From Acidobacteriota bacterium (lineage in GTDB: Bacteria; Acidobacteriota; Terriglobia; Acidiferrales; UBA7541), in the NCBI GenBank assembly GCA_003225295.1, contig QHYZ01000058.1:1-64000 (forward strand): a stretch of 64,000 nucleotides of DNA. The letters run 5' to 3'. A program made the position numbers and the translations under genes. How positions within the stretch are numbered: the first letter of the stretch is position 1; each line of letters starts with the position of its first letter. The notes beneath the pieces were generated by a model, which saw only the letters and a list, made by a program, of their open reading frames with translations, was not told where the DNA came from and made no database searches. Of the stretch, positions 52,688 to 62,899 are shown one piece after another.

Positions 52688-54847
52688 TCAATCAATCTTG
52701 CCTCGCAGTACGGTCACCGACGCTTTCGCCAGTGTCACTAGCTCACCGCTCTTCGCGGAATGCGTGGTTCTTGCCGCGGGGCCGTCCGGATCCGCATGGC
52801 TCTTGGCCCCTTCGGGATGCCAGTGGTACTGTTCGGCCCCAAACGTTACCATCGTCAGTGGCCCGCTGAAGTGCGCCGCCTGCTGGCCGTGCGCATCGGC
52901 AAACTCGATCTTCACTGCATGCGCATTCGACGGATCTTTGTTGATCAGCACCAGCGACCATTCACCGCCGGGCCGCTTCACCGCGTAGGCCGTCACCAAG
53001 ACGTGCCCGGCGTCGTCTCTTACGTCCGCTTCGGCCGGAAACAGTTCATGTACGCCCGCGCCATGTTTCACCCATTCCAGGTTAATCATCTGGCTCGCGA
53101 AGTATTGCGAGGTGTGTTGCTGAATTTCCAGCTTCTCGTTCGCTACGAAATTCCCGTAGGTGCTGTATCCATGGCAGCCCGGGCGCAGCGGCTCCGGCTG
53201 AATCGGTGAATGGTAGAACACCGCACCGCCACTGGCGAGAAACGATCCGGCATTGTCCGCCAGCCACAGCGCCGCGAAGGTGTCCGCCATCGGCTGGGTC
53301 AGCCCCCAGGAGACGTTGCTCTCCGTGATCATCAGTGGCACGTTCTCCGGCACGCCGTCCTTGCGCCACTCCTCGAGGAGGTGCTTCACCAGCTCCGGTT
53401 CGCGATAGAGGTCTGACCAATTGATTTCGCAGGGCGGAAAGGGATAGTGCTCGAACGAGACAAACGCCAGGTCCTGCATCCGGCCATGCTCCTTCAAATA
53501 ATCGATGAAGCGCCCCAGCCACGACGTCCTGGCCTGCGCGTCTGGCCACACTTTGATGTCTTCTGTGACGCCTTCAAATACCGGTCCGCCAAGCTTCAGC
53601 TTGGGGTCCATGCGATGCAAAGCCGTCGCCCACTGCAAGTACAGCGCTCCGTAGTCTTCCGGTGAGGTATTCTTCCCGTCCGGCTCTTCTCCTATTTCCA
53701 CATACGAGATTGGATATCCGCGTTTCTCGATGTAAGCGATCTCCGCCACGGAGTCTTCCGGCGTCCCGTAGAGCAAGGAGACCGGGATCATGGCCGGCAG
53801 TTGGTTGGTGATTCCGCTGGTGAAAAACAGATCGAAGCCCGTTTGAACGCGGCTCGGCTCGATGTCCGCAGCCGTGTGCCAGGGATCCGTCGAAGAGACG
53901 TATACCGCCGTTTGGTTTTGCCCGGGCGCATGCGTGATGATGTCGATAAATTCACCGCTGGCCGCAAGATTTCCCGCGTAAATTTCATTCACTGCGTATC
54001 CCGCGCAATTGCGAGGATCATCACTCCCGTGCGTGTCGCAAGTGTTTGACGATTCCGTCATCCAGATCCGCAGGTAGCGCGTTTTCACGGGCGTATCCGA
54101 TAATTTCAGCGCGCTGGTCCCTCCTTTTCCGTCCCGTACCTGGCCCCCGGGGAATAACAACCAGACTCCCCCGAGCGGCTTGCTGAAAGCATCTTCGCCG
54201 ACCCAATATTCGACCGTATACTTCCGAGCATACGGATTCCCCCACGCAATTCGAAGGGCGTCGATCTCCTGCGGCGTTTCGAAATCGACCACCATCCACT
54301 GCGGGTTGCGCGCATCTTCCTCGCCGGTAAATCTCTTTGTGAGGTACGGATTGCTCTTCCAATACGAGGCCGCATCACCATCCGTCAGCCGCGAGTACTT
54401 GCCCTGCGGGGCGTCGCTTCGTGTGCTGCCTCGGTGCGGCAGCGAATATCCAAAGGAGAACCGCAAAAACCCCTGCGGTTCGGCGCTCCCGGTGAAGTAG
54501 CCGCTCTGGTGTGCCGGATCGCTCCACGTTCCAATGGGATTCCAATGCCACGCCGCAATTGTCAGTTCCGTGTTCTGCCGGTAGGTGATCGGTCCCCAGC
54601 CGGCCGAGAGCGACTCTTTAAGGATGGGCTCGCTGTAAACCTTGTCCACCAGGTTCGCCGGCAGGATGTCCATGGAACTGCCCAGTGCCTGGTCGGGATC
54701 GAATCTGATGGCCCGGCCAGCCGTGGTATCCACGCGGATGGTCTGTGCCGGGGCAGCCTTCCCGAGCAGGGCCATAGCGACTAGGAACAGCATGGGAAAG
54801 CCGCTTCGCCCGTTTACGCACCGCGAAGCCATCGTTTCGTTTCTCAT
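52688..54847 (-). CDS. secreted glycoside hydrolase-like protein with F5/8-type C domain
   Basis: A 719-residue protein with a signal peptide (FPMLFLVAMALLGKAAPAQ). Residues about 90-280 form a discoidin/F5/8 type C domain (YSRLTDGDAASYWKSNPYL, PQWMVVDFETPQEIDALRIA, VKTRYLRIWMTES). A TIM-barrel glycosidase-like domain follows with YVEIGEEPDGKNTSPEDYG and MITESNVSWGLTQPMADTF, the two candidate catalytic Glu residues. A beta-sandwich closes the protein. It probably attacks plant or microbial polysaccharide outside the cell. The GH family is not identified. ATG 54847 has a GGGGGTG about 8 bases upstream; 54832 is the alternative. Confidence 0.78.
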   Translation of the reverse strand: MRNETMASRCVNGRSGFPMLFLVAMALLGKAAPAQTIRVDTTAGRAIRFDPDQALGSSMDILPANLVDKVYSEPILKESLSAGWGPITYRQNTELTIAAWHWNPIGTWSDPAHQSGYFTGSAEPQGFLRFSFGYSLPHRGSTRSDAPQGKYSRLTDGDAASYWKSNPYLTKRFTGEEDARNPQWMVVDFETPQEIDALRIAWGNPYARKYTVEYWVGEDAFSKPLGGVWLLFPGGQVRDGKGGTSALKLSDTPVKTRYLRIWMTESSNTCDTHGSDDPRNCAGYAVNEIYAGNLAASGEFIDIITHAPGQNQTAVYVSSTDPWHTAADIEPSRVQTGFDLFFTSGITNQLPAMIPVSLLYGTPEDSVAEIAYIEKRGYPISYVEIGEEPDGKNTSPEDYGALYLQWATALHRMDPKLKLGGPVFEGVTEDIKVWPDAQARTSWLGRFIDYLKEHGRMQDLAFVSFEHYPFPPCEINWSDLYREPELVKHLLEEWRKDGVPENVPLMITESNVSWGLTQPMADTFAALWLADNAGSFLASGGAVFYHSPIQPEPLRPGCHGYSTYGNFVANEKLEIQQHTSQYFASQMINLEWVKHGAGVHELFPAEADVRDDAGHVLVTAYAVKRPGGEWSLVLINKDPSNAHAVKIEFADAHGQQAAHFSGPLTMVTFGAEQYHWHPEGAKSHADPDGPAARTTHSAKSGELVTLAKASVTVLRGKID

Positions 54848-55259
54848 TTCGGAGTGCACCCCCGGCTGCGGAAAGCGCTGGGCCTCGGATAGGACCACAA
54901 ACGCTTGGCAAAGATCGAGCATTATATCGTTTCAATCGAGGAGAATCGCCATCTTGGTTCGGCATTCTCCCTCTTTCTCTGCTGCCCCTGGTTGTCCAGG
55001 ACATACCGCCCGCGCGGCTCGCAATTGTTCGCCGGACACCAATATGCTAGGCTTTCTCTTGCAAGAAATCGCCCGGCCTAGCGCCACGCAAGCCCCTGCG
55101 ACGCGCACGTTTTCTTCAGTTCGTCTCCGAAAGACCCGCTCCCCCGTGGGAAAGTCTCTCTGGGAAAGAGCAAGCCAGGGCGAGGCAGCCGCTTCGCGGT
55201 TGCACGCGAAGTGATCCGGCCCTGCCAGGGTCGCACCTGAAAAGGAAACGAACAAGCCC

Positions 55260-56135
55260 ATGCCTGGCCCACAAACAGCCTCGAAGACCGAAAGAGAGCC
55301 GGTCGAGATCAAGCTGGCGCATTCTCCGGATTCCGATGATGCCTTCATGTTTTATGCCTTGGCCACGCACAAGCTCTCAACGCCCGGATACAAGTACACG
55401 CACGTCCTCTCAGACATCCAGTCCCTGAACGAGGCTGCGCTCACCGAAACATATGACGTCACCGCCATTAGCTTTGCTGCCTACCCCACCCTCCGCGACA
55501 AGTACATCCTGCTCGGTTGCGGCGCCAGCTTCGGCGAAGGCTACGGCCCCATCGTCGTTTCCACCAAGTCCTTGAAGCCAACCGAGCTTGCTGGCAAGCG
55601 CATCGCCGTGCCCGGCCTGAAGACCTCGGCCTATCTCACCCTCAAACTCTACGAGGCAAATTTTGAAGCGGTGGTTTTGCCCTTTGAGAAAATCATCGAA
55701 GCCGTTCAGAAGGAAGTGGTCGAGGCTGGCCTGCTCATTCACGAAGGGCAACTCTTCTTCCCTCAGCTGGGCCTACATCGCGTGCTGGACCTGGGCATTT
55801 GGTGGCAGGAACAAACCCGCTTGCCCCTCCCGCTGGGCGGGAACGCGGTGCGCCGCGCGCTGGGGCCAGTACTCGGCCGTCAGATCTCCAAGACCATTCG
55901 CGACAGCGTGTCCTACGGCCTCGAGCACCGCGAAGAAGCCTTGAATTATGCCATGCAATTCGCTCGCGAGATGGACGCCGAGCTAGCCGACAAGTTTGTG
56001 GGCATGTATGTGAACAAATGGACACTCGGCTACGGCGAAAAGGGCCAGCAAGCGGTAAAAGAGTTGATCAAGCGCGGTACCAAGGCTGGCCTGCTGCCGG
56101 GCCCGCCTACCGTCGACTTCCTCACCGAAGAATAG
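55260..56135 (+). CDS. mqnD: 1,4-dihydroxy-6-naphthoate synthase
   Basis: A 291-residue MqnA/MqnD-family protein (KLAHSPDSDDAFMFYALAT, DIQSLNEAALTETYDVTAIS, GEGYGPIVVSTKSLKPTEL, IHEGQLFFPQLGLHRVLDLG, LPLPLGGNAVRRAL). MqnD converts cyclic dehypoxanthine futalosine to 1,4-dihydroxy-6-naphthoate in the futalosine route to menaquinone. The His at HEGQLFF is a conserved catalytic residue. No other mqn gene is in the window. It implies menaquinone respiration. Confidence 0.92.
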   Translation: MPGPQTASKTEREPVEIKLAHSPDSDDAFMFYALATHKLSTPGYKYTHVLSDIQSLNEAALTETYDVTAISFAAYPTLRDKYILLGCGASFGEGYGPIVVSTKSLKPTELAGKRIAVPGLKTSAYLTLKLYEANFEAVVLPFEKIIEAVQKEVVEAGLLIHEGQLFFPQLGLHRVLDLGIWWQEQTRLPLPLGGNAVRRALGPVLGRQISKTIRDSVSYGLEHREEALNYAMQFAREMDAELADKFVGMYVNKWTLGYGEKGQQAVKELIKRGTKAGLLPGPPTVDFLTEE

Positions 56136-56248
56136 CCCCAGCGATTCTTTTCTCACTGTCTGGCGCTGGATCATTTCTCCTCGGGAGCAAAGCCGCGGCA
56201 GCTCGCCTTGACGGTATCCTGGGAATCACTTAGTGTCTTTGAACCGGC

Positions 56249-58045
56249 ATGAGCATACGAAAGACCGTCTTTCTGTGTGTTTTCGTCGTTGGCCTGGCAC
56301 CGCCGTTGGTTCGCGGCCAAGCTGCGGCAGAATTCCGCGACCGCCACCGCGATGCCCAGGGTTGGCCTGCAGAGGCTATTCGGGCCAGCCATGGCATGGT
56401 CGCTACCGACGAAGAACTTGGCTCTGAGGCGGGAGTCGCAATTCTCAAACGCGGCGGCAACGCTGTGGACGCTGCAGTAGCCGTGGCGTTTGCGCTGGCG
56501 GTCGTAGAACCCGCCGCAGGCAACATCGGCGGCGGCGGCTTCATGTTGATTCGGCTCGCGGATGGCAAGACCACGTTTCTCGATTACCGTGAGGTGGCGC
56601 CAGCAAAGGCCACCCGGGACATGTACATCACCAAAGACGGCCAGCTCGATAAAGAAGCCTCGGTCATCGGCTATCGCTCGATCGCTGTGCCTGGCACGGT
56701 CGCCGGCCTCACTCTGGCTCTGAAATCCTATGGCTCCATGAAGCTCGCCGATGTCATGGCCCCGGCCATTGGCCTGGCCGAAAATGGTTTCCCCATCAGC
56801 AAGAGGCTGGCCCATGAATTCGAAGAGGAGCGTGGCGGTCTCGAGCGTTTCACCGTCAGCCGCCATATTTTCCTGAACGACGGCAAGATGTTTCAACCGG
56901 GGGATACCCTACGTCAGCCGGAGCTGGCCGCCACGCTCAAACGGATTGCCAAGAACGGCGCCACCTCTTTTTACCGCGGCGAAATCGCTCACGTTCTGGT
57001 AGACGATGTGTCGCGCCTTGGGGGTCTGATCACCCTCGACGACCTCGCCAAATATCAGCCCAAAGTCCGCGAAGTTCTGCGCGCGAAATACGAAAGCAAT
57101 GGTCATGCCTGGGAAGTCCTGACGTCTCCCCCGCCCAGCTCTGGCGGTGTGGCGATCATCGAAGCGCTGAACATGCTCGAAAGTGTTCCGCTCAAGGGCT
57201 GGGACGATGTCCAGAGTGTTCACATCGTTGCCGAAGTGATGCGCCGCGTCTTCGCGGACCGCGCCGCCTATCTGGCCGACCCCGACTATTCCAGTGTTCC
57301 CGTCGCCGGGCTCACCGATCCCTGCTACGCCAAGGAAATTTTCACCACCGTGGACCCGCAGCATGCCTCCTCGAGCAAAGTTATCAAGGCGGGCAATCCT
57401 CACACCTGCGGCCTGGCCGCAAGCAACGCGACGGCCGCACAGAACCTGGTCAGCCTCGGCGAAGGCCCGCACACGACTCATTTCTCCGTCGTGGATGGCG
57501 TCGGCAACGCCGTCGCCAGCACCTACACGCTCAACGACAGCTACGGTTCGCACGCCACCTGTTCCGCAGGTTTTCTCCTGAACGACGAGATGGACGACTT
57601 CACCACGCAGCCCGGCGTGCCGAATGCGCTTTTCGGACTGGTGCAATCCGAAGCCAATGCCATCGCTCCCGGACACCGGCCGCTCAGCTCCATGACCCCG
57701 ACGATCCTGCTTCGCGATGGCCAACTCAGCTTCGTCACCGGTTCGCCCGGCGGTCCCACGATTATTTCCGCCACGCTCCTCAGCATCCTGAACTGGATGC
57801 GCCTTGGCATGGAGCCGCAGGCAGCCATCAACGCGCCGCGTTTTCATCACCAGTGGCTCCCCGATCGCGTCTTGTTGGAAACTGCTTTTCCCAGCAGCTT
57901 GGAGAGTGCGTTGAATGCTCGCGGCCACGCGACTCATCGCATCGGAAACCTGGGGCTCGTCAACGCGATCGCCATTGATCCGGTAACTGGTGATCGCCTG
58001 GGAGCAGCCGACCCGCGCGACGACGGCGCAGCCGTGGGATACTAA
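56249..58045 (+). CDS. ggt: gamma-glutamyltransferase
   Basis: A 598-residue secreted Ntn hydrolase. Signal peptide MSIRKTVFLCVFVVGLAPPL. VATDEELGSEAGVAILKRGG and NAVDAAVAVAFALAVVEP begin the large subunit. Autocleavage should occur before T409 in GPHTTHFSVVDGVGNAVAST, the new N-terminal nucleophile. SSMTPTILL and FVTGSPGGPTI complete the small subunit. It hydrolyses or transfers the gamma-glutamyl group of glutathione in the periplasm. Confidence 0.94.
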   Translation: MSIRKTVFLCVFVVGLAPPLVRGQAAAEFRDRHRDAQGWPAEAIRASHGMVATDEELGSEAGVAILKRGGNAVDAAVAVAFALAVVEPAAGNIGGGGFMLIRLADGKTTFLDYREVAPAKATRDMYITKDGQLDKEASVIGYRSIAVPGTVAGLTLALKSYGSMKLADVMAPAIGLAENGFPISKRLAHEFEEERGGLERFTVSRHIFLNDGKMFQPGDTLRQPELAATLKRIAKNGATSFYRGEIAHVLVDDVSRLGGLITLDDLAKYQPKVREVLRAKYESNGHAWEVLTSPPPSSGGVAIIEALNMLESVPLKGWDDVQSVHIVAEVMRRVFADRAAYLADPDYSSVPVAGLTDPCYAKEIFTTVDPQHASSSKVIKAGNPHTCGLAASNATAAQNLVSLGEGPHTTHFSVVDGVGNAVASTYTLNDSYGSHATCSAGFLLNDEMDDFTTQPGVPNALFGLVQSEANAIAPGHRPLSSMTPTILLRDGQLSFVTGSPGGPTIISATLLSILNWMRLGMEPQAAINAPRFHHQWLPDRVLLETAFPSSLESALNARGHATHRIGNLGLVNAIAIDPVTGDRLGAADPRDDGAAVGY

Positions 58046-58129
58046 GAAGACTTAGAGATACACAGGGTGCGCAGCAACATAGTGCACGCTCACGTTGCGT
58101 CCAAGCACTCCGGGGAATTTAACAGGATC

Positions 58130-58993
58130 ATGCAGAGACTACTCTCAACGTACATTTTCGTATCGCGAAAACTGAGGCCCGAACACCTGGAGCAGATTGC
58201 CGGGGCGGGCTTCCAGGGCGTGGAGATCTTTTGCTCGCGCGGGCATTTCGATTACACCGCAAAAACGGAAATGCAGGCCATGGCTGGTGCGCTCGCCCGT
58301 CACGGACTAACCCTTTCCTCGATGCATGCCCCGGTGAGCCGGGATATGAGCTCGACCCGCGAAGGTGGCACGCCGCTTTCTATCTGCGAAGTGGAGCGTG
58401 TAAGGCGGATCGAGGCAATGGACGAACTGAAGCGCGCTATCGACGTGGCGGAAGAACTGCCGTTTCCGCGCATGGTCTTTCACATGGGCAACTCGCGGGA
58501 GACGGCTGATCCGCGGAAGCGCGATGCGGCGTTCAGTTCACTGGAACATCTGATTCTGCACGCCCGCCACGTAGGCGTAACCATTTGCGTGGAGAACACC
58601 GCGAGCGAGATGGGCGATCCGGCTTATCTGCACGCCTTTGTGGAGGAGACGCGCCTGACGGGGCTGCGCTTCAACTTTGACATCGGCCACGCGCACCTTG
58701 CGGAATTGCCGGAAGAAGAACGCCTCAAAAAAAGTTTCGCGCCCCTTCGCGGACTGGTTTCCTCCGTGCATCTTCACGACAACCACGGCGAAAAAGACGA
58801 GCACCTTCCGCCCTTTGACGGCACCATCGATTGGCCCGCAGCCATCAAACTACTAAAGACGGGGCCGCAAGCCAATTTGCCGCTGGTGCTGGAATTGAAG
58901 GGAAAGACCGGGCCGGAAGCTCCGGGCACCGTGGAGCAACTTGACGCCGCCCGCAAGTCCTTGGATCGCTTTGAGAAAGCCTGGTCCGCGTAA
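58130..58993 (+). CDS. sugar phosphate isomerase/epimerase-like TIM-barrel protein
   Basis: A 287-residue protein of the xylose-isomerase-like AP-endonuclease-2 superfamily. It has GFQGVEIFCSRGHFDYT, LSSMHAPVSRDMSS, RMVFHMGNSRE, GVTICVENTASEMGDPAYL, FNFDIGHAHLAEL, VSSVHLHDNHGEKDEHL and LPLVLELKG, supplying the His, Glu and Asp metal ligands. Substrate is unknown. ATG 58130 with AGGA upstream is preferred to the start at 58067. Confidence 0.85.
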   Translation: MQRLLSTYIFVSRKLRPEHLEQIAGAGFQGVEIFCSRGHFDYTAKTEMQAMAGALARHGLTLSSMHAPVSRDMSSTREGGTPLSICEVERVRRIEAMDELKRAIDVAEELPFPRMVFHMGNSRETADPRKRDAAFSSLEHLILHARHVGVTICVENTASEMGDPAYLHAFVEETRLTGLRFNFDIGHAHLAELPEEERLKKSFAPLRGLVSSVHLHDNHGEKDEHLPPFDGTIDWPAAIKLLKTGPQANLPLVLELKGKTGPEAPGTVEQLDAARKSLDRFEKAWSA

Positions 58994-59147
58994 GGCCGCT
59001 GGTTACCGCCAACAACCGCCTGTGGGCCTCGGAAATATCAACACCTTGCCGAAACCAGCGCACCCGCCGCGCTGCGCTCCGGCGGCATGAGCAACAGGGC
59101 TTCTCTGCTAAACTGATGATTTGATTCTCCACTCCAAAAACCTCACC

Positions 59148-60449
59148 ATGACGACCATCACCATTGAGCAGGTAGAAAAGCACGACGGACAGGAAGTCAC
59201 CCTGAAGGGATGGCTATACAATCTGCGCGAATCAGGAAAATTGCTGTTTCCGATTTTTCGCGACGGCACGGGCATTATCCAGGGGGTCTGCGCGCTAAAG
59301 GAAAATCCGGAGGCCTTCGAAGCGCTAAAAGGTCTGACGCAGGAATCCAGCGTCATCGTTATGGGCAAGATTCGCGCGGAGAAGCGCGCGCCTGGCGGCT
59401 ACGAAATCGGCGTAACGAAAATTCAGATCGTGCAAAAGGTCCCAGAAAGCACGCCCTTTCCTATCCAACTCAAAGAGCACGGCGTCGATTTTCTTCTCGA
59501 TCATCGGCATCTGTGGATTCGAACACCGCGCCAGGCAGCCATACTGCGCATTCGCGCGGAAGCCATCCGCGCCGCCCGCGAGCACATGGACGGGCAGGGC
59601 TACACCCTCACCGACGCGCCGATGTTCACGCCCGCGGCTTGCGAAGGCACTTCCACTCTTTTCGAAGTGAATTACATCGATGACCAGAAAGCCTATCTGA
59701 CGCAGAGCGGACAGCTATACATCGAAGCCACGGCCATGGCCCTCGGCAAGGTCTATACCTTCGGGCCGACGTTTCGCGCGGAAAAATCAAAAACGCGTCG
59801 CCACCTCACCGAATTCTGGATGCTCGAACCAGAAGCGGCTTACGTCGAGATGGACGAAGCCATGGGGCTCGGCGAAGGACTCGTTAGCGCCATCGTGCGA
59901 TCCGTGCTGAAAAACAAATCGCGCGAATTGGAAATACTCAAGCGCGATACCACCAAGCTTGAAAACGTGAAGCCTCCGTTTCCCCGCATCACCTATGAAC
60001 AAGCAGTCGCTGTCCTCAACAAGCACGGCCATCCCGCGAAATTCGGCGACGACTTCGGCGGCGACGAGGAGACCATCATCTCCGGCTCCTTCGACCGTCC
60101 GGTCTTGATCCATCACTATCCTTCGTCGATCAAGGCCTTTTACATGCAGCCCGACGCGGTGCGGCCGGAGCTGGCGCTGGCCTTCGACATGATCGCCCCG
60201 GAAGGTTACGGCGAGATCATCGGCGGCAGCCAGCGCATCCACGATTACCATTTGTTGCTGAAGCGCCTGCGCGAGCACAACTTGCCGGAAGAATCCTTCC
60301 AGTGGTATCTCGATCTGCGGCGCTACGGCAGCGTGCCGCATTCCGGCTTCGGAATGGGCCTGGAGCGCACCGTCGCCTGGATTTGCGGGACCGAGCACAT
60401 TCGGGAAGTGATTCCCTTCCCGCGCATGATTTACCGGGTATACCCTTAG
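59148..60449 (+). CDS. asnS: asparaginyl-tRNA synthetase
   Basis: A 433-residue class II synthetase. The N-terminal OB fold ([20 protein letters not shown]) binds the anticodon. Motif 2 is [20 protein letters not shown] and motif 3 is [20 protein letters not shown]. The AsnRS/AspRS split is resolved by the N-type YDDQ-like and length; AsnS is favoured. It charges tRNA-Asn in the cytoplasm. ATG 59148 begins MTTITIEQV. Confidence 0.92.
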   Translation: MTTITIEQVEKHDGQEVTLKGWLYNLRESGKLLFPIFRDGTGIIQGVCALKENPEAFEALKGLTQESSVIVMGKIRAEKRAPGGYEIGVTKIQIVQKVPESTPFPIQLKEHGVDFLLDHRHLWIRTPRQAAILRIRAEAIRAAREHMDGQGYTLTDAPMFTPAACEGTSTLFEVNYIDDQKAYLTQSGQLYIEATAMALGKVYTFGPTFRAEKSKTRRHLTEFWMLEPEAAYVEMDEAMGLGEGLVSAIVRSVLKNKSRELEILKRDTTKLENVKPPFPRITYEQAVAVLNKHGHPAKFGDDFGGDEETIISGSFDRPVLIHHYPSSIKAFYMQPDAVRPELALAFDMIAPEGYGEIIGGSQRIHDYHLLLKRLREHNLPEESFQWYLDLRRYGSVPHSGFGMGLERTVAWICGTEHIREVIPFPRMIYRVYP

Positions 60450-60473
60450 TGTTCAGCTCGGGAAGAGACGACA

Positions 60474-61385
60474 ATGGCGCAAAAAGTTCGAATTATCGGT
60501 GTGCCCATGGACCTGGGACAGAGCCGCCGCGGCGTGGACATGGGCCCCTCCGCTATGCGCGGCGCGGGCCTGCAGGCCAGTATCAAGAAGCTCGGACTGC
60601 AGGTCGAAGACATCGGCAATCTCTCCGTCAAGCAACCGGAAGAGCTGCCCGTAGGTGAAAAACGCGCCAAGTATTTGCAGGAAATTGCCGAAACCTGTGG
60701 CGACATCGCTGCCGCCGTTGAAAAATCCTTGGGCGAAGGTTTTCTCCCACTCGTTCTCGGGGGCGATCATTCCATCGCCGCGGGTGTAGCCGCCGGCGCC
60801 GCCAGCCATTTCCGTAAAGAGAAAAAGGAGATCGGCTACCTCTGGCTGGACGCGCACGGTGACATGAACACCCCGGAATCTTCTCCTTCAGGCAATGTCC
60901 ACGGAATGCCCCTCGCTGCCATCATGGGCTACGGCGCTCCCGAACTCGTCGACCTTCTGGGTTTCAAGCCCAAAGCCGAACCCGGCAACATCGTCATCGT
61001 CGGGGCCCGCGATCTGGATGCCCAGGAACGCAAAATCGTCAAGAAATCCGGGGTTCACGTCTTCACCATGCGTGACATTGACGAACGCGGCATGCGCGAA
61101 GTCATGTCCGATGCCCTCAAGTACGCCATGGACGACACCGGTGGCGTCGCCGTCAGCCTCGATATGGACTTTGTGGATCCCGCCGATGCACCCGGTGTGG
61201 GCACTCCGGTCCGCGGCGGCGTCACCTACCGCGAAGCCCATCTGGCCATGGAAATGATCGCCGATACCGAATCCATGGTTTCTCTCGAAGTCGTCGAGAT
61301 CAATCCCATTCTCGACGAACACAATCGCACCGCGCTCCTCGGCGTGGAGCTCGTCCTCTCCGGCCTCGGGCAGAAAATCCTGTGA
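60474..61385 (+). CDS. rocF: arginase
   Basis: A 303-residue binuclear manganese enzyme. The signature motifs are LVLGGDHSIAAGVAAG, WLDAHGDMNTPESSPSGN and SLDMDFVDPADAPGVGTPV. MAQKVRIIGVPMDLGQSRRG is typical of RocF-type arginases. It splits arginine into ornithine and urea. GGAAGAG precedes the ATG. It follows asnS by 24 bases. Confidence 0.94.
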   Translation: MAQKVRIIGVPMDLGQSRRGVDMGPSAMRGAGLQASIKKLGLQVEDIGNLSVKQPEELPVGEKRAKYLQEIAETCGDIAAAVEKSLGEGFLPLVLGGDHSIAAGVAAGAASHFRKEKKEIGYLWLDAHGDMNTPESSPSGNVHGMPLAAIMGYGAPELVDLLGFKPKAEPGNIVIVGARDLDAQERKIVKKSGVHVFTMRDIDERGMREVMSDALKYAMDDTGGVAVSLDMDFVDPADAPGVGTPVRGGVTYREAHLAMEMIADTESMVSLEVVEINPILDEHNRTALLGVELVLSGLGQKIL

Positions 61386-61503
61386 ACAGTTTTATGCCTG
61401 CGTTGTCAATTCAGAACGCGCCGAGAAACAACCACCCCACCATTCTTCGGTTTTCACTTATAACTAAAAACTGATAACTGACTACCGTGAAAGAGTTCAT
61501 CCC

Positions 61504-62634
61504 GTGACCCCAGAGAAAAAAAGACTCAGAGTCGGTGTTATGTTCGGCGGACGGTCCGGCGAACATGAAGTCTCGCTTGCCTCCGCGGCTTCCGTCGTTC
61601 GTGGCCTGGACCCGGACAAGTACGAAGCCGTGCCAATTGGCATCACCAAAGAAGGCCACTGGCTCATCGGCGCAGGCGCGCAAAAAATGTTGCCGGAGGT
61701 CTTGAAGAGTGGCCAGCGCGTCATGATGACCGCGGACCCCACCGACGCCGCCCTCGTGAAACTGGACGGCAGCGGCGGCGGCCAGCGCATCGACGTCGTT
61801 TTCCCGGTGATGCATGGCACCTTCGGCGAGGACGGCACGATTCAGGGTTTGCTCGATCTTGCCGGGTTGCCCTTCGTCGGTGCAGGCGTTCTCGGCTCTG
61901 CCATCGGCATGGACAAAGACGTCGCCAAGCGCTTGCTTCAAGTTGCGAAGATTCCGGTGGTGCCCTGGATCGCTGTTCACCGTCACGATTGGGAAAGCAA
62001 CCCGGAAGAAATCCAGGGCGCCGTCGAACTCAAGTTCCGTTATCCCGTCTTCGTGAAGCCTGCCACGCTCGGCTCTTCCGTCGGCATGAGCAAAGTTCAA
62101 TCGCCCGCCGGACTAGCGCCCGCAATGAATCTAGCCGCCGAGTTCGCCATGAAAATTCTCGTCGAGGAGTCCGTTACCGCGCGGGAAATCGAAGTTTCCG
62201 TCCTCGGCAACCATAATCCAAAAGCGTCGGTTCCTGGCGAAATCGTCCCGCATCGCGAATTTTACGACTATGCCGCGAAATATCTCGAAGAAGGCACCCA
62301 ACTCCTGATTCCCGCGAAGCTCAAGCCTGCGGAGGTGAAAAGAATCCAGACTTACGCGGTCGAAGGGTTTCGCGCGCTCGAACTCAGCGGCATGGCGCGG
62401 GTCGATTTCTTCCTGGAAAAAGAAGGCGGCAGGATTTATCTCAACGAAGTGAACACCATCCCCGGCTTCACCTCCATCAGCATGTATCCCAAGCTCTGGG
62501 AAGCCAGCGGCATCTCCTTCCGCGAGCTCATCGACAGATTGATTGAGCTGGCTCTCGAACAGCACGCCGAAAAAGCGCGCACCAAATATCAGATCGAGCT
62601 CCCCGCCGGCTCGGGAGGCGCACTACATGTCTAG
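61504..62634 (+). CDS. ddl: D-alanine--D-alanine ligase
   Basis: A 376-residue ATP-grasp ligase. VGVMFGGRSGEHEVSLASAA, DVVFPVMHGTFGEDGTIQGLL, VKPATLGSSVGMSKV, EIEVSVLGN, and FFLEKEGGRIYLNEVNTIPGF with the metal-binding Asn/Glu, then ISMYPKLWEASGI. It makes D-Ala-D-Ala for peptidoglycan. The GTG start has GAAAGAG upstream. The omega-loop type indicates the D-Ala, not D-lactate, form. Confidence 0.93.
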   Translation: MTPEKKRLRVGVMFGGRSGEHEVSLASAASVVRGLDPDKYEAVPIGITKEGHWLIGAGAQKMLPEVLKSGQRVMMTADPTDAALVKLDGSGGGQRIDVVFPVMHGTFGEDGTIQGLLDLAGLPFVGAGVLGSAIGMDKDVAKRLLQVAKIPVVPWIAVHRHDWESNPEEIQGAVELKFRYPVFVKPATLGSSVGMSKVQSPAGLAPAMNLAAEFAMKILVEESVTAREIEVSVLGNHNPKASVPGEIVPHREFYDYAAKYLEEGTQLLIPAKLKPAEVKRIQTYAVEGFRALELSGMARVDFFLEKEGGRIYLNEVNTIPGFTSISMYPKLWEASGISFRELIDRLIELALEQHAEKARTKYQIELPAGSGGALHV

Positions 62635-62899
62635 GCCGGCAATGCCGCGACCATGACCCCGACCGCTCCGCTGGTCTCATTCGAGCCTTGGCCGACTGAG
62701 TGTCACCAACTCTCTACCGTCAAACGAGCCGTCGCCATTATCCAATCATGTGAATTTCCAAAGAACTCCGCGATTTCACCCGCCCACGCGAGTAAATTAT
62801 TATTAGCTCTGCTGCTTCCGGGAGCTATGCGGGGCCAATTTCGAAATCGGCCCGCACGACACGGAGCCCGCGCACCACAAGGTTCCCCGAAAGGTAGTC

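Noticed and set aside
56909-57937. 342-codon minus-strand frame over ggt
   Set aside because: Shadow of the gamma-glutamyltransferase gene.
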